From Dendrophyllia cribrosa (taxonomy: Eukaryota > Cnidaria > Anthozoa > Scleractinia > Dendrophylliidae), in the NCBI GenBank assembly GCA_024195265.1, contig JAJLRJ010000007.1:28033600-28097599 (forward strand): DNA of 64,000 bases. Reading direction: 5' to 3'. The notes under the pieces are model-generated. The model was not told where the DNA came from. It worked only from the letters and a program-made list of their open reading frames with translations, and did not search any database. Positions 1-13,100 of the stretch are shown piece by piece. The first letter of the stretch is position 1, and the number at the start of each line of letters is the position of its first letter. The position numbers and the translations under genes are program-made.

Positions 1-143
1 GGAATATGTTGGGGGATTATGACGAGGGGAATATATAATCCTTTGTTTTGCTATTGTTATCAGCTATTGTTTTCAACCCCGCCTCTCCCCTGTAACAATC
101 AAAACTGCAACCAGCTTTTCAGACACTGTAATGAACGGGGTTA

Positions 144-287
144 CAGGGGCGTAGCCAGGACGCACAATCAATTTTCAAACACTCCCCCTACCTCTTTCCC
201 ACCACTCTCAATTCCCAAATCTTTTTTTTTTCTTTCGACTTTTTCAGGTACGCACGTCCGTACGTGCGTACAGGTAGCTACGCCCCC
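144..287. mobile_element. short inverted-repeat element (MITE-like), weak
   Basis: The segment begins with CAGGGGCGTAGCCAGGA and ends with the inverted form GGTAGCTACGCCCCC. The flanks on both sides contain a GGGTTA-like string that could be a degenerate target duplication. CAGGGGC-type ends are common in hAT-derived MITEs, so that family is my guess. No coding content is visible and the ends are imperfect, so confidence is low. Confidence 0.35.
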
Positions 288-899
288 GGGTTATGTGATA
301 TATTCCCCTGAAAAGAACAATGAAAACTGAGCTAGGTGGAAAATAAGTTGCGAAATTCTCGATCGAGAATGGTGATAGTGACCCGATAGTAAATGCGAGC
401 ATAATTTACGACAAACTAATAAACCTATATACACGTTATATTCTTCTTTACTAAATTATGGGATAAAATCAAGATGAAATCAGGGTGATTTGTCAGTAGC
501 AAAGATATTCATGGGTGGCCTATTGTCCTGCAGGCTGTACAGGGTATCTATTAAAAATGCAAATAAAAACTCCGGCTACCGACAGCTACATGTATCGCGA
601 GCTAACCTTCTCCCAGACGTTTTCCATTTGCTAAACCCTGACTCCCAGAGGTCTTCTTTCTTCTTCTTCTCCTTCTTCTCTTACAAAATTTTGCCGCAAG
701 CGACAACAAAGTACGAGATTTTAAGTTCGACTGTAAAGTTGCCCAATTTATTTGACCTGCTTTACTAAAAAAAGTATGTATGTAACGGTATGTATCCAGA
801 TCTCGTGAATACCGTTTACTGAGCGGGTAAACGAACCGTGCACCATAAAACTGTTATTTTGTTAATACTTGATTGAAGTTTTGGGATTTTAAGCAGCCT

Positions 900-1196
900 T
901 ACCTGACGGATCTTGGGCTGGAAAGGAAAAAACTTTCTGCCTTCCTTCCGAAACGGCGTCTGGGGTCTGAATGCCCTAACCAGCCAACCGTCCGTCAAGT
1001 CACGTCAACCAGTCAGTCAGCGGCGCGGGCAGCGGTGTTCATTAGACATGACAGTAACCACTAGTAACGCAAGGCAGAGAGGGATGGGCGATGTTGTAAG
1101 GCCAGGTTGCATGGTTCCGTTGTGGAGTTTCGATCCTGATTACGATTGAAGATTCTTACATAAATTATTTCCGCTTGTAGTTTGGACTATAAAGGT
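900..1196 (+). promoter_or_regulatory. presumed promoter and 5' UTR of the sorcin-like gene
   Basis: This stretch directly precedes the start codon of the penta-EF-hand gene and is richer in CpG than the AT-rich DNA around it (for example CGGCGCGGGC near 1020). No clear TATA box or 5' UTR intron was identified. Assignment as promoter rests on position and base composition only. Short open frames here look accidental. Confidence 0.3.
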
Positions 1197-4100
1197 ATGG
1201 CTTATCCAGGCTTTGGGGCTCCACCCGCTGGTGGATATGGTGGGGTAAGTAAGGAGCTAGTTTATCGTGTCTTGGGAATGAAGCTCAAGACACAAACGGG
1301 TTTAAGTAGTTTAGAATTAAAGTCAGTATTGGACGCCATTTTGATATAAGCTTAATGTGCAGCAGGGACTCTTCCTTTCGACTTTACGTTAAAGGAGATG
1401 ACAAACTTTCTCGTACCATCCTAACGGTTGCTCGAGATTACCAGTCGATCGAGATAGCGAAATGTTATTCTATGTAATTAAACTTTTCTCGAAGAGATGT
1501 TATTCAAGTTTGATGGAAACTCCACCGAACTCCCAGAAATTAAGCTTAACCTTAAAAAAATCCGAATTTCATTATTCTAAAATATGAAGATACAAAAAGC
1601 TTTACAGGAAAGTACTGCTCAGAAACATATGTTTCCTGCATTCTTGCTTTCTGTCCAAAACACGTTTCCCAGTTTACCCGATACAAATACATCGCTCCCT
1701 TGAGGTGATAGACCTGACTTTAAGTCAAGAATAAAACGTGCTTGTAATAATAGTGAGCTTATAGCACTATGCACTTCCAGTGTATTTGGTACTTCCGGTG
1801 ATGTTGGCACCGCCTGCGTCATGATGCATTGCGCACTGTGTATATAACATGCTTCCACCATATTGCTTTTTTGTAATTAAAGTGTTCAACTTTGAACTTC
1901 AGCGTCCTCATTTTCTTCCAACAGTAAGCAACTATTGCAGAGCTGAAACAATGAATATTGATGTTGGGAGTAGTATCACATGAGTGAACTCAAATTAAAA
2001 ATAAGGAAGAAGGAGAAATAGAAGAGGGGAAAGGCCAAAGTTGGTTGCTATGAGCGCTATTTCTCATTATCAATAATTGTAGCAATGAAATCGGACATGA
2101 TAGTTTCTTGCGTTGACAGAAGCGATGCAATTTTTTTAACATCCCGACTTGCATTCACATGTTAACAGTTTCAGCTTAAATTGCCCAGCCAAAATTTTAC
2201 TTTTCCTGTAAAAATCCAAATGAAGTATTTTAAAGAATGGTGTCATCAAATTTACAGGAATTGGTTTCTTTTACTAGCAATATTTTGTTATTAACACCTG
2301 ACTGGTGGTACATGTACATGTTGTTTATTCATTTTGTGAACTATTTACCAAGGTGTAAGATCAAAGTCAAAATCACAGGTGTTCAGCTACCTTCAAAGTA
2401 CATGCTATTATTCTTTCTTTCAGAAAATTAATAAAATTTAATTTTTTCTCTATATTCTTTTACTAAGAGTTTGCATATTCGAGGACTTCTTGTTTTGACT
2501 CAATACAATACAATAAACTTTACATGTTGTATTTATCCACAATGGTGATTAAAGCTACAAACTTATTGTGTCGTGCATTAAAATAAAAGAGAAAAATACT
2601 GCTATTACTAAAAATGCAACTACAACTATTATAAAATATTACATTTTTCGAGATGTGAGGATTTGAGTTTCGAGGATTGAGTAGAGACTGTCAAGTTACA
2701 TGTACATTTGAGTGGTACTGTAGGTCTACTACACAAAGTAATGGTCATATAAAACAGTTTTTGTTTGAGGATTGGGTGGGGAGGTGTTCAGGTAAACTTT
2801 GTAAAACCAAGAGGTTTCCAAGGTTCTTGGGGTTTAATTAAAATTCATGATTTTGTGGATTTTTTTGCAGGGTTGGGTGGGAGGTGGGGGGATTTTCCAC
2901 ATATTTCCTTTTGGCAGTGATATTCTGGCAGGGTTTTTCTTGTTATATTTACGATCATGTACTGATTTTTATCACCAAGTATTTGCATCGATGGTTATTA
3001 ATTTTGTAATAATGTCAACTATCTACATTGTAAGCTTTGGCATGTAACAGATTGTTAGAGGAATAGCCAGAGATGGAAATATATACACATGTACATGTAC
3101 TTTATTTTTTAATAAAATAAATAATATTTATAAAAATATTTGTATATAAATAAAATATAATTGTTTTAATTTTTTTTTTTTGCAAATTTTTGATTTTAAT
3201 AATCATTTTTGTGCCATAGGTTCTTTTTTGGGTTTAAATAATTATTATGCCCCTCCTTGGCTCCTGCACTGTACCTCTTATTTTAATTAAGAGCGTGTTC
3301 AATTGACCGTATTCCGGAATAAGAAATAAGAATAAATGGAATTATTAGTCTCTGAAAATTATTTGTTCAGGCACATTTGCAGTATAAATCTACCAAAACA
3401 TGCTTGTAATACCATAATGTGGAAAATTAAGTTTTCCAATGCCTCCAAAAACTCTATATGAGCGTTTTATGTGACCATTCTGTGTATTATTCCAGAATAT
3501 GGCCAGTCATCAATAACATCGGTAAAACGATGTCAGATGGGTATGGCCTCATTTATGTTACATTGGCTTTACGGTTATTTATTTTTAGTTACATGTTCAT
3601 TATCAAGTGTTTCAATCAGTAAATTATGTTGAAATGTTTATTGTTTTTTCTTTCTCAGTAATGACAGTTCAATATTATCATATGGACCCATATAGCCCAG
3701 CATGAGCATTCTTTCCAAAACTATTTCAAAAATATTGAGCTGGGATGGAAAAAGCTGTACAGCCCTGCTGCAAAAGCATGCTTCCTTGCTTGTTCAATTT
3801 TAAAACAATAATATTTTGTCTCTGAAATTGGTCATAACATTATTATAATATTGAAAAAATACTTATTGACTAAGTAAGTTCAGGCCACGTGGGAAAATAT
3901 TTTGATCTCGGTCATCGCACATGGACCTTAGTGCTCTCGGTCCGTACGCCTTGACCTCAAGCCAAATATTTCCCCATCCAGCGTCCCACTCAGTCAATAA
4001 AAAACTAAATAATTATTATTTTCCTTTGCAGGGTTATCCAGGTTACCCAGGCTTTCCAGGAGCGATGCAGCAAGATCCCCTCTATGGATATTTTTCTGCA

Positions 4101-7100
4101 GTTGCAGGAGTTGTAAGTGATGCAAATGATTTGTAGCTGTCTGTAAAATCTTGAGTTCATTGATACATGTACCTTTTCGTCTTTTTGTGGACTTTGTTCA
4201 GTGCTGTTACAGTAATAACAGCTGCTCATTGGACGTTGTCTGGCCAAATTGCCAAAATGTCACCGATTGAGACTAATTTTTGCAATGTGTCTCTGAGCAC
4301 AAAAATGACTTGCATGTAACTTTTATCGCATTTGCCACACATTTGCTTCGCAAAACATTTCAAATAACAATTTATAATACTCAGTCTGTTAACCCATTCA
4401 GTTCTTTCATGAATTATTAATGACTTTGAGAAGATTAATTTACAAATTACCATATTTTCTCGAATAATAGACAGGGCAAATATTAATATATTCACTCCAA
4501 AAGGGAGCGGTTATTCAAGAAGAGGCGATCAATTGAGGGAGGCGATTATTTCAAATATTGCTTGCTGGAAGTGCTAACATGCTAATGTGCTACTGAGAGA
4601 GCTCCAAGAAATAAAGGAAAGAGTCAAATACATGAACGTCACTATAGAAAAACTATATGAAATCTGTGCTTTGGCAACTTTTCTGTAATTGAAGGGGCCA
4701 TTGGAAAACTATGCTAAGTGCCAGGGATAAATTGGAAAAAAAAAAATTTGCTCCTATAATTAGCTGTTTTTGTCACACGGACTTGTTTTCATGTGGTAAA
4801 TATTGCCCTGTATGGTTTTCGCTGGTTTTGTGCTTCTTTTTCTAGAAAAAAAAAAATGGTCCAAAAATGCTGTCGGCTTATAATACTCGAACACTGCAGC
4901 ACTTTGTCTTTGTGTACTTGATTCCTCTTGGGATTACTGTTTTCACTGCTTTTTAACCGCTCAGGTTGTTGGTTTCACTGCTTTTAATGTTCGTTTCACT
5001 TGAAAAATGCGCGAGTCGGTCAGGGTTAGGGTTAAGTTTTGGCTTAGGGTTAGTGTTTGGAAAAGCACGGAAAAAGCACAAGTTCAGATGGCCAAGTTTG
5101 GGTCTGTGCCGCTAAATCCCGCTCGAGAAAAAAAAACAACAATCCGAACCGAAGTTCGTTCCCTCAAAACCGCTTCATTTTATCGCCAATAGTCAGCCAC
5201 TTAGTTTCGCACTATCTCCTTTGCGGACCTCCTAGGAAGCGCTCCCGATTCTCCGCTGCCGGCTCATAGCCTTTGCTTGCCTTGCAGGGACTCACTTCGA
5301 GCTGTCCAAAGCTGTATTTTAAGTGCCTGAACACGCATAGCGGGCCTCTCTGCCACTGTCGCAGAGCATGTCGGGAAATTCTATGGCAAATCCGAAATGG
5401 AGTTCCCGCTCCAAAAATTATAGCAAAATATTAGAAGTCTGGAAGCACTTCGGATATCGGGCATTTCGACCACGGCACGGGATCGCAAATGGGCCACAAC
5501 TCACAATGTTGTCCCTTTTTGATCCGAAATGATTGCAGACTTTCCCGCCAACTCGTACTTGTCCACCAACGTCCATTTTTCACCACAAGCGCTGAATGGT
5601 GCTTTGGACACAAGGTATGACAAGAAACACGACTCGTTTCTTTGAGAGGTTCTAAAGACTTAAGGATTTCCGGACTTCATGATGTCCTTCATCGCCGAGC
5701 AGGCCTTAAACATGGCTTAAACCAGCGCTCAACCACTGAGCTGTTCGCTGTTCAGCCATGTTGTTGCAAGTGGTGAACGCCATCGATACGCCTGCGTTAA
5801 ATAACGTTATGTTCGTTCAGGTCGTTGGCGCGGGTCAGGAGTATTGCGGTCGCATATTCTCACGGCCAATCTGCTTTTTGCAATGGCGTCGTTAAACTTC
5901 TAGCTGCAGTTTTTGAAGGAACTACGGTCGGATTGTACAGTCAGAGCACTAGAGGGCCAGCACTCTGCTGTTTCAGGTGGTTTATTACTCATGCGCGTAG
6001 CGGCATGAGTTATAAAATGGGCTTCGTTTTTCTTTTTATTATTTTTTTTGTGTCACGATTTTGCATGCAAATTTATTCACGCATATTTTAAATTGTGCAT
6101 TTCCGGTTCACAGCTTCGCTTTTTACACTTCCGGTTTAGTGACTTCCGGCTACTCTCACTTCCGGCAAAACATCGTTACTGAAGTGTCACGACAGCATCT
6201 CCTACAACCCTACTCACATTAGTAATGTTCACGTCAGGTATATATTATTTTCACAAGAATGACTGGCTTCATTGTGGTGCAGCCTTCATTTATATAACAT
6301 TCAATAGTAACGTGGTTTGCATGTACGATGACTGAATGAAAGAAGTAACTCTTCTCCATGTCGGACGTCTTCTTATCTTGTTTAAATTATTAAAATATAA
6401 ATTGCTTCTTTTCTTATGGTACATTGAAGTATAAGACAAATGTTTGATACGCATGCGCATGACAAACATTTTCCGTCATTTGGTCTTATTGGTGTATAAG
6501 TCAGTCCTGTATTTCTCCCATAGAGGTGAACGTTGCTTTTATACACAGCATACAACTTAAGGCCGAATTTGTTGCGATTCTGAAAAAACTAAGAGCTATT
6601 TTTAATCAGAGTTCTTCCGAGGCAAAAATGCCAAACATCGATCTCTCGCACTGATAAGCATATTGTCAATTTTCCCGTTTTACTGCCGATTCTTTGCAAT
6701 GTCTGTATCGGAGCAGTCCTCGCTGCCTGTGGTGAGTAATTTCAAGACTTTTTTCAAGAAAGAACAATAGAAACACACGGCAAAACAGCGTCGTTACCTC
6801 AGTCCATCAGATTTAATAAAAAATTTGGACTTTGGGACTGGACTTCTGTGGATTATGGACTGGGGAATGCGTGTCATATTAAGGTCGATTTTTACTGACT
6901 TTATTACTTTTTGTGGTCACTAGGTTACTAGTAACCACTATGTTGTCACCTGTGTAAGTAAGTACGACTTTCCGAAGCGCGAAGTTGTGCCAAGTTCACC
7001 CGATTGCTGTACGATGAGACAGTTCTGATAGCTTCGGATTAGACGACCGGATTGTCAAGGAAGTTCTGTTTGTACGTGCGCGCTTTGGATCCGTGGGAAA

Positions 7101-10100
7101 GGTAAACGGAGCTTTCTCGTTCTTTTTACTACTTTACCAAGCACAGCTTTCACCAAATGTGGCCAAGTATTGTTTTCAAAGATTATTTTAAGTGCTTTCG
7201 CGGTTTGCAAAAAGGTTTTAGCAAGCCTGCAAATAATTTTTGTCTATAAGCAGGTCATTTGTCAGGCCAAGGACAAGTTTTGACCTGACAAGAAGCCAGT
7301 CTGGTCGGACAAAAATTTTCTTTGTCATTAGAAATTTAAAAAGAGACATTAGAGACATTTCCGTTCTGTATTTCAATATAGACGGTGACCCTTCGTCAGA
7401 ATGCTGGTTGCAAATTCAAACGGCTTAAAATTAAAGTCAACTGAGTGAAAAATCAATACTAGCACCAGAAAGAGCACCTTTACATTAAATCAGGTATTAT
7501 TTACCTGTTGATAATCGACAAATTTAAAAATGTTTGTATTATTGGCGGAAAACATATTGGCACCACACCCCTAGTCAAACAAACACCTGTAAATTTTAGG
7601 AATTTTGAAATCATGATTTCTCAAAGAAATTGTGAAATTGTGAAATTGAACTTTGTTCTCATTTCTATTAATTATTTTAATCCAAGCTCTTTCTTGCTAT
7701 GTCAATGAGATTGATTTTAAATTTTGTTGCCATTTAGAGAAGGGTCTGTTACATCTTGCGATGATATTAATTAACTAAAAATGAAGAAAGTTTGTGTTTT
7801 ATGGAGAATCAGAATGTGTCTGTATCTTCCTCTTCCCTTCTGAAGAGAGTCTCTTCAGATTCCTCAGATAAACCTTCTTCATCAGAAGAATCTTCTTTTA
7901 GAAGAACACATTTTGATGACCTCTGCTTGTTGACTTTCCTGGACTGTTTAAAACTCACAGTAACATTCAGAGACTTGAAAATTGGCCTGATTACATGAAT
8001 TCTTCGACTTCTTTTGAAAGCAAGTTCCCCCTGAAAAACAATTTTTTTTTGCGGGCTCAATTAAATAGAAAATTTGTGTAATTAGATTTAATGCAACACG
8101 TTGAAATTTGATCAAATAACTCTCCTTCACGTAGCAAAAGTTTAAGGCGAATGAAAGGTAGTTTTTGAATTGAAGTTGTAAACTTGAATTGAAAGATGGA
8201 GTTATTTTTGGAATTGGAAGTGGCCGTGATTACAGAGCATGACTAATTTTTACATTCACCCTTTGAGTTTTCACAAAATCATGACCGTGGTAAGATCAAT
8301 GCAGTGAGTCGGAAACAATATTTGAACCAAAGACGTAAAAAAAAAATAAGGAGCTACGAAACTGATTTGTGATCATACGGACTAGATAAACATTGGTTAC
8401 GTTTTACAGTTTTTCGAGTTTTTGAAAGCGATTGCATTCAGGTAAACGTGAGAATTTGGGCCGTGTATTTAATTTGCATAACATTTCAATCGGGTCAAAT
8501 TACGACTGTAATTTATCTCACAACACTTGCAGATAACAGACAATAAGTAATAACATAAGACCTCAGATTTTAGTAGTTTTTCAGTGGAACGTAATTCAGA
8601 CTAAATGGGGCTAAACGATCTTTCACGACGCCGCGGCAAAAAGCGTCAATTAACAACTTTTTAGGAATACTGGCGCTTGATGTGGCGTGTTTACAATTCA
8701 ACGTAACATTTGAGACGACGCATTGCGTGTGATAAATTAGTTCTCGGAACGGAAGAAAAACGAAAGTGATAACAAAGCATTTTTGCGTTGTATTGCGGTA
8801 GTGTAATAAAATAAACTTGTTCCATATTTGGCCACAAACTTCAAGAAAAAATATTTTTCATTGAAGCTGAAGTGCCCGGTCAGAGTGTCCGACCAGGCTC
8901 AGCTTTTACCTGTCAAAACCTCAAATTTGCCGGACAATTGTCCGATGACCGACTGTTATTTGCAGGCTTGTTTTAGTGAAAAATCGAGCTCTGAATCGAA
9001 GTGTTTGTTTGCAGACCATGAGCCATCCGAACTCATGATTCAAACGCCACCAGCATTTCATTTCTGTACCTTTGACCATTCAGAACTGTTTTTTTTTTTT
9101 ATTAGCGAAAGCATTATGCGATTCATTTTCCGGATAAGATTGGCATTCTATTACACAGGAAAAGTCGGCGATTTTAGAAAGCATAATAAAAATAGGTTGC
9201 TGAATTGAATTATTTTGTGATGTTTATTATATTTTCGCAGACGCTAGCTGGTTCCTCGCAGTGATTAGGATACAATAAATCGCCAAGACTTCTAGAAGCA
9301 GAAAATCACTGAATTCTGAAAGGTGTTTGACTCTTTTAATCAAAGGAAAGACATTTTCATTCAAGGAAATATGAGTTTCATTCAAAAGTTTCGACCTTTT
9401 ATAGAAAATATATTTTGGATTCAGTGGCCATATAAAAAAATGAAAAACAGCTTGCTATCAAATTACATTTGACATAAAATTTGCATAAAGCAAAATTGTG
9501 TATTTGCGACAACACTTTGAAGAAACTGTGAAGCCTGGAAAAAACTTATTATAGATGACAAAATTAAAGCATTTTTTTAAAGAACCAGCCTTAAGTTATG
9601 GAAACATTTCATTTCGATTTGGTCTTAAAATCACGGAAAGTTTTTAGTGAATGCGTCACGCAACGTTTATTTACAAAATGTTTGACCAATTCATAGCAAT
9701 TCTCACCAAAGATTTGAAAACTTTAAAAAAATCCCGGATCTCCTGAATGCGATTTCCTGTTATTTAGAGCCTACAAAAAGTTTATGGCAATCCGGGCAGG
9801 AGGGGGTATCTGGGTTAAAAATCAAGGTGCGAGGGTTGGTCGGCCTGGCCGGGAAATCCGGGCGGGGGAGGGGTAAAAAAACATTGCATCCGTCGGGGTG
9901 GGGGGATTTTTTCTGGAATAAACCATTTTACACCGGTTGCATGCGATTTAGTAACACAGAAAAACTATTGGTTACTTCAATAAACGCGTCTTAGAGTCTT
10001 GCGCGCATGAGTATAGGCTAAGTGTAGCCTCTTATTTTAGTTAGTTTTCCTTTTCCATGCGTTATTTCTCTAAAACGACGGAAAAACTAGCACAAAAATA

Positions 10101-13100
10101 TTCTGAACGATGTCTTGCAGTTAACTTGTAGGTCACATGCCTAAAATGAGGCAAACCAGAGCGAGAAAAACAAAACAAGGCATAAAATTTGACATGGAAT
10201 GGTTCGACTCCGACCCTTGTTTTGGAATTTTCCACTTAGCATAGTTTTCCATTTGGCCCTTCAATTGTAACGATTGTTTCCTGTACAAGAAGTGAATTTT
10301 TAACTTTACTGGAGGATGTAAAAGAAGGGGGAAGGGATAGGGGGCGAATAATCATTGAGGGAGGCAATTAATTCAAATATTTCCACCAAAGGGGAGCGAA
10401 TATTCAAGGGGGGGGGGGGGGGGGGGGGGGGGGGCGATTTATTGATGGAACGGCTACTATTCGAGGAAATACTGTAATGTTGTGTTATCCCAGACAAGAA
10501 TTAATCACCTCAACTATTCATATTTCTCTTTGCCTTTTTCATTCTTGAGTGGCACATTCAATGTAAGCCTTCAACATTACACATGTAAATACAGCTGTAA
10601 ATGGGCAGTAATGAGTTCAATCCACAATGTCTTTGTCACTATCTTTAGCACAGTTGAATGAAATTTCATTCTGGAATAAAAAATTCCATGCACATGCACA
10701 TGTATGCTTTTTTATTCTGCATGAACACATTAGTTGGCATTAGCATTTGTAAGCTTGTGTTTTTTTCATTAAAGGCTGATCCAACTACAGTACAAAACCG
10801 GCGTATAAGCCGCACCTTTTTGCCTAAAACTTTTGCCAAAAATCGGGGGTGTGGCTTATCTGTGATCTCGAACATCATCAAAAGGTTACTGTACTTTCCA
10901 GTGATATAAGTTGAGCAGACTTTTTGAGCCTTGAAATTAACTTGCTTTTAGCGATGAAGGAACACCTAAAATGAATTAAAGAAGCCAAAGAAGAGGGTCT
11001 GTAAACAAGCGGCCATCTTGGTTAACCTTAGTAACCAGGCTTAATAGAAACATACACTGGATGATCCGATGGATAGAACCAAAGTTTATATTTTTCCCCA
11101 AAATTTGAGCTTCAAAACTTGAGGTGCGGCTTATCTGAGAGTGCAGCTTATACTTTTAGCAAGCCTGGAATGAAATTACTCATGCAAACAAAGAAAAAAT
11201 TTGTCCATGGATACTGATTTTATGTCACCTTGGAAGGAACTTACCTTAGCTTTCATGTAGAGTGCAAATGGATAAAAGGCATCCCTGTCCCCAGGGATAA
11301 AAGACAATCTTCTCCCCATGGCTTTCAAAATGGCGGGGCAGGCAAAGAAACTCCTGGACAAGCTAATTGTAGGCTGCCAAAATATTCCATGAATCATGGA
11401 GTATAATTATTATTTTAGTGTCAGCCGAGTTGATAAATAGATTGGCCACCGTAATTGGGTCAGTCCCTTTATATGGTGGCCAATAATAATCTGATACCAG
11501 ATATAAGTGGTTAATGTTACTAAGGTACACTGTAGCCTAAACTTAGCTAGGGGCAACAGAGGCAAGTTCATCTGGTCCCAGAGCTCCCAAAGGTGCTCTT
11601 CAAAAGCAAACATTAGAGCAGAAATACATTTTTCAATGTACATGTACATACATCAAAGGCATTTGGGAAAATCTGTGGGAAATGCCCACCTTTTACAATC
11701 TGAATATAATTTATGTGTCCTAACATTCAAGGGCTCTTTTATCTGATGTCACCAGCCCAATAACAAACTAAAGACATCAAAAACTAAGTGGTAAAATTCC
11801 CCCCCCCCCCCCCAAAAAAAAAAAAAAAATTCACCCCCAGAAAAAAAACTCCCTATTTTTTAATCTCCAGAGGTTGGCATCTCTGCTATTGATTGTCATC
11901 GATATCTTGCAGCATAGTTGAAAATCGATGATAATCAATAAAGCTTGATCATGTTTGATTATCATCAATATTATGGATTTCATTGATTGGTCAGACCAGG
12001 ACTTATTTAATCTCTTGTTTAGAACAGTGGCATTGAAATAAATAAATATTATTTTAGGCCATTGTGAGCACTGAACACAGTGTATTTTAAGCATTTGAAT
12101 TCATCACTGCATGACATAATCAAAATACAACTAACATACAGCTTCATAATTTCTTGCTCCAAAAAGGGGGGGGGGGGGGGGGCTTAATAGAAGATTTACA
12201 GTACTTAATTTGATTCTCCTGCAGGATCAACAGATTGATGCCAAGGAACTGCAAAGCTGTTTAACAAGCTCAGGCATCTCTGGAAATTATCATCGTAAGT
12301 ATAATTATACAGTCACCTAACAGAGTCAGTACTCTTTCTAGTTGAGGCACCACATGTTTGCAATCCATGTATTTTAAATATTATTTAAACAGGGCTTCTG
12401 ATATTACGCGATAAAAAAATGGAAATTATGCGATTTTTTTGTGGCAAATTATGCGATAAGCAAGGACTATTATGCGGAAAATTATGCAAATTATGCGATT
12501 TCTTCTGGAACTTTTTTATGCATGTTTTACTAGGTTTCAGAGGAAGAAAACGAAAATAGCTGTTTTAAAACGGTGCTCGCTATCTTTGTGGGACATTTTG
12601 AAGCTTTTAGCTATGAAGGAACATCCAAAACGAACGACAGAATCCAGGAAAAGAGTCTGTAAACGAGCGGCCATCTTGGTTAACCTTAGTAACCAGGCTA
12701 AATAAAACATGTGCTCAAGAAATTTACGCGGTTACCAAGCTTGTTGTGGCCAAGAACGAACGCACGGTTTGTTTATTTGATACAGGATAATTCAATAGAA
12801 AAAAACAAATTTTAGCTTAAGTTTCTTAGCTAAAGCGATAGTGTATCGTGTGGTTTGTTCACATTATGCAATTTTGTGTGATTTTTTACGAATTATGCGA
12901 TTTTTCGTGAATTATGCGATCGGATGCGATATGAGGCCGATTATGCGAAATCGCACCATCGCGTAATATCAGAGGCCCTGTTTAAATTTCTTTAAATTAA
13001 CAACCTACAATGTAGAATGTACAGTGTATACTGTATGTGACAAATCAGCATCTTGCTATCATAAAATATTATTCATTTGGCAAATACAAATATTGGCAAG

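Larger units (their letters stand above)
4113..12224 (+). other. intron 2 of the sorcin-like gene (8.1 kb)
   Basis: This unusually long intron contains several distinct blocks: a repeat fragment at 4440-4560 that recurs at 10325-10480; a GC-richer unique stretch at 5000-6000 with no recognised gene; an ETS-like site cluster at 6095-6170; a repeat bounded by inverted copies at 7220-8972; a MITE near 10791-11160; and long G or C runs. Possible nested gene pieces are listed separately. The remainder is AT-rich with no clear signal. Confidence 0.6.

Noticed and set aside
5020..5060. GGGTTAGGGTTA strings resembling a telomere repeat
   Set aside because: Only two or three units with interruptions; too short to be an interstitial telomere or chromosome end.
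6420..6500. Palindromic string around GCATGCGCATG
   Set aside because: Partial inverted repeat without a target duplication or a second copy in the window; too little to call.
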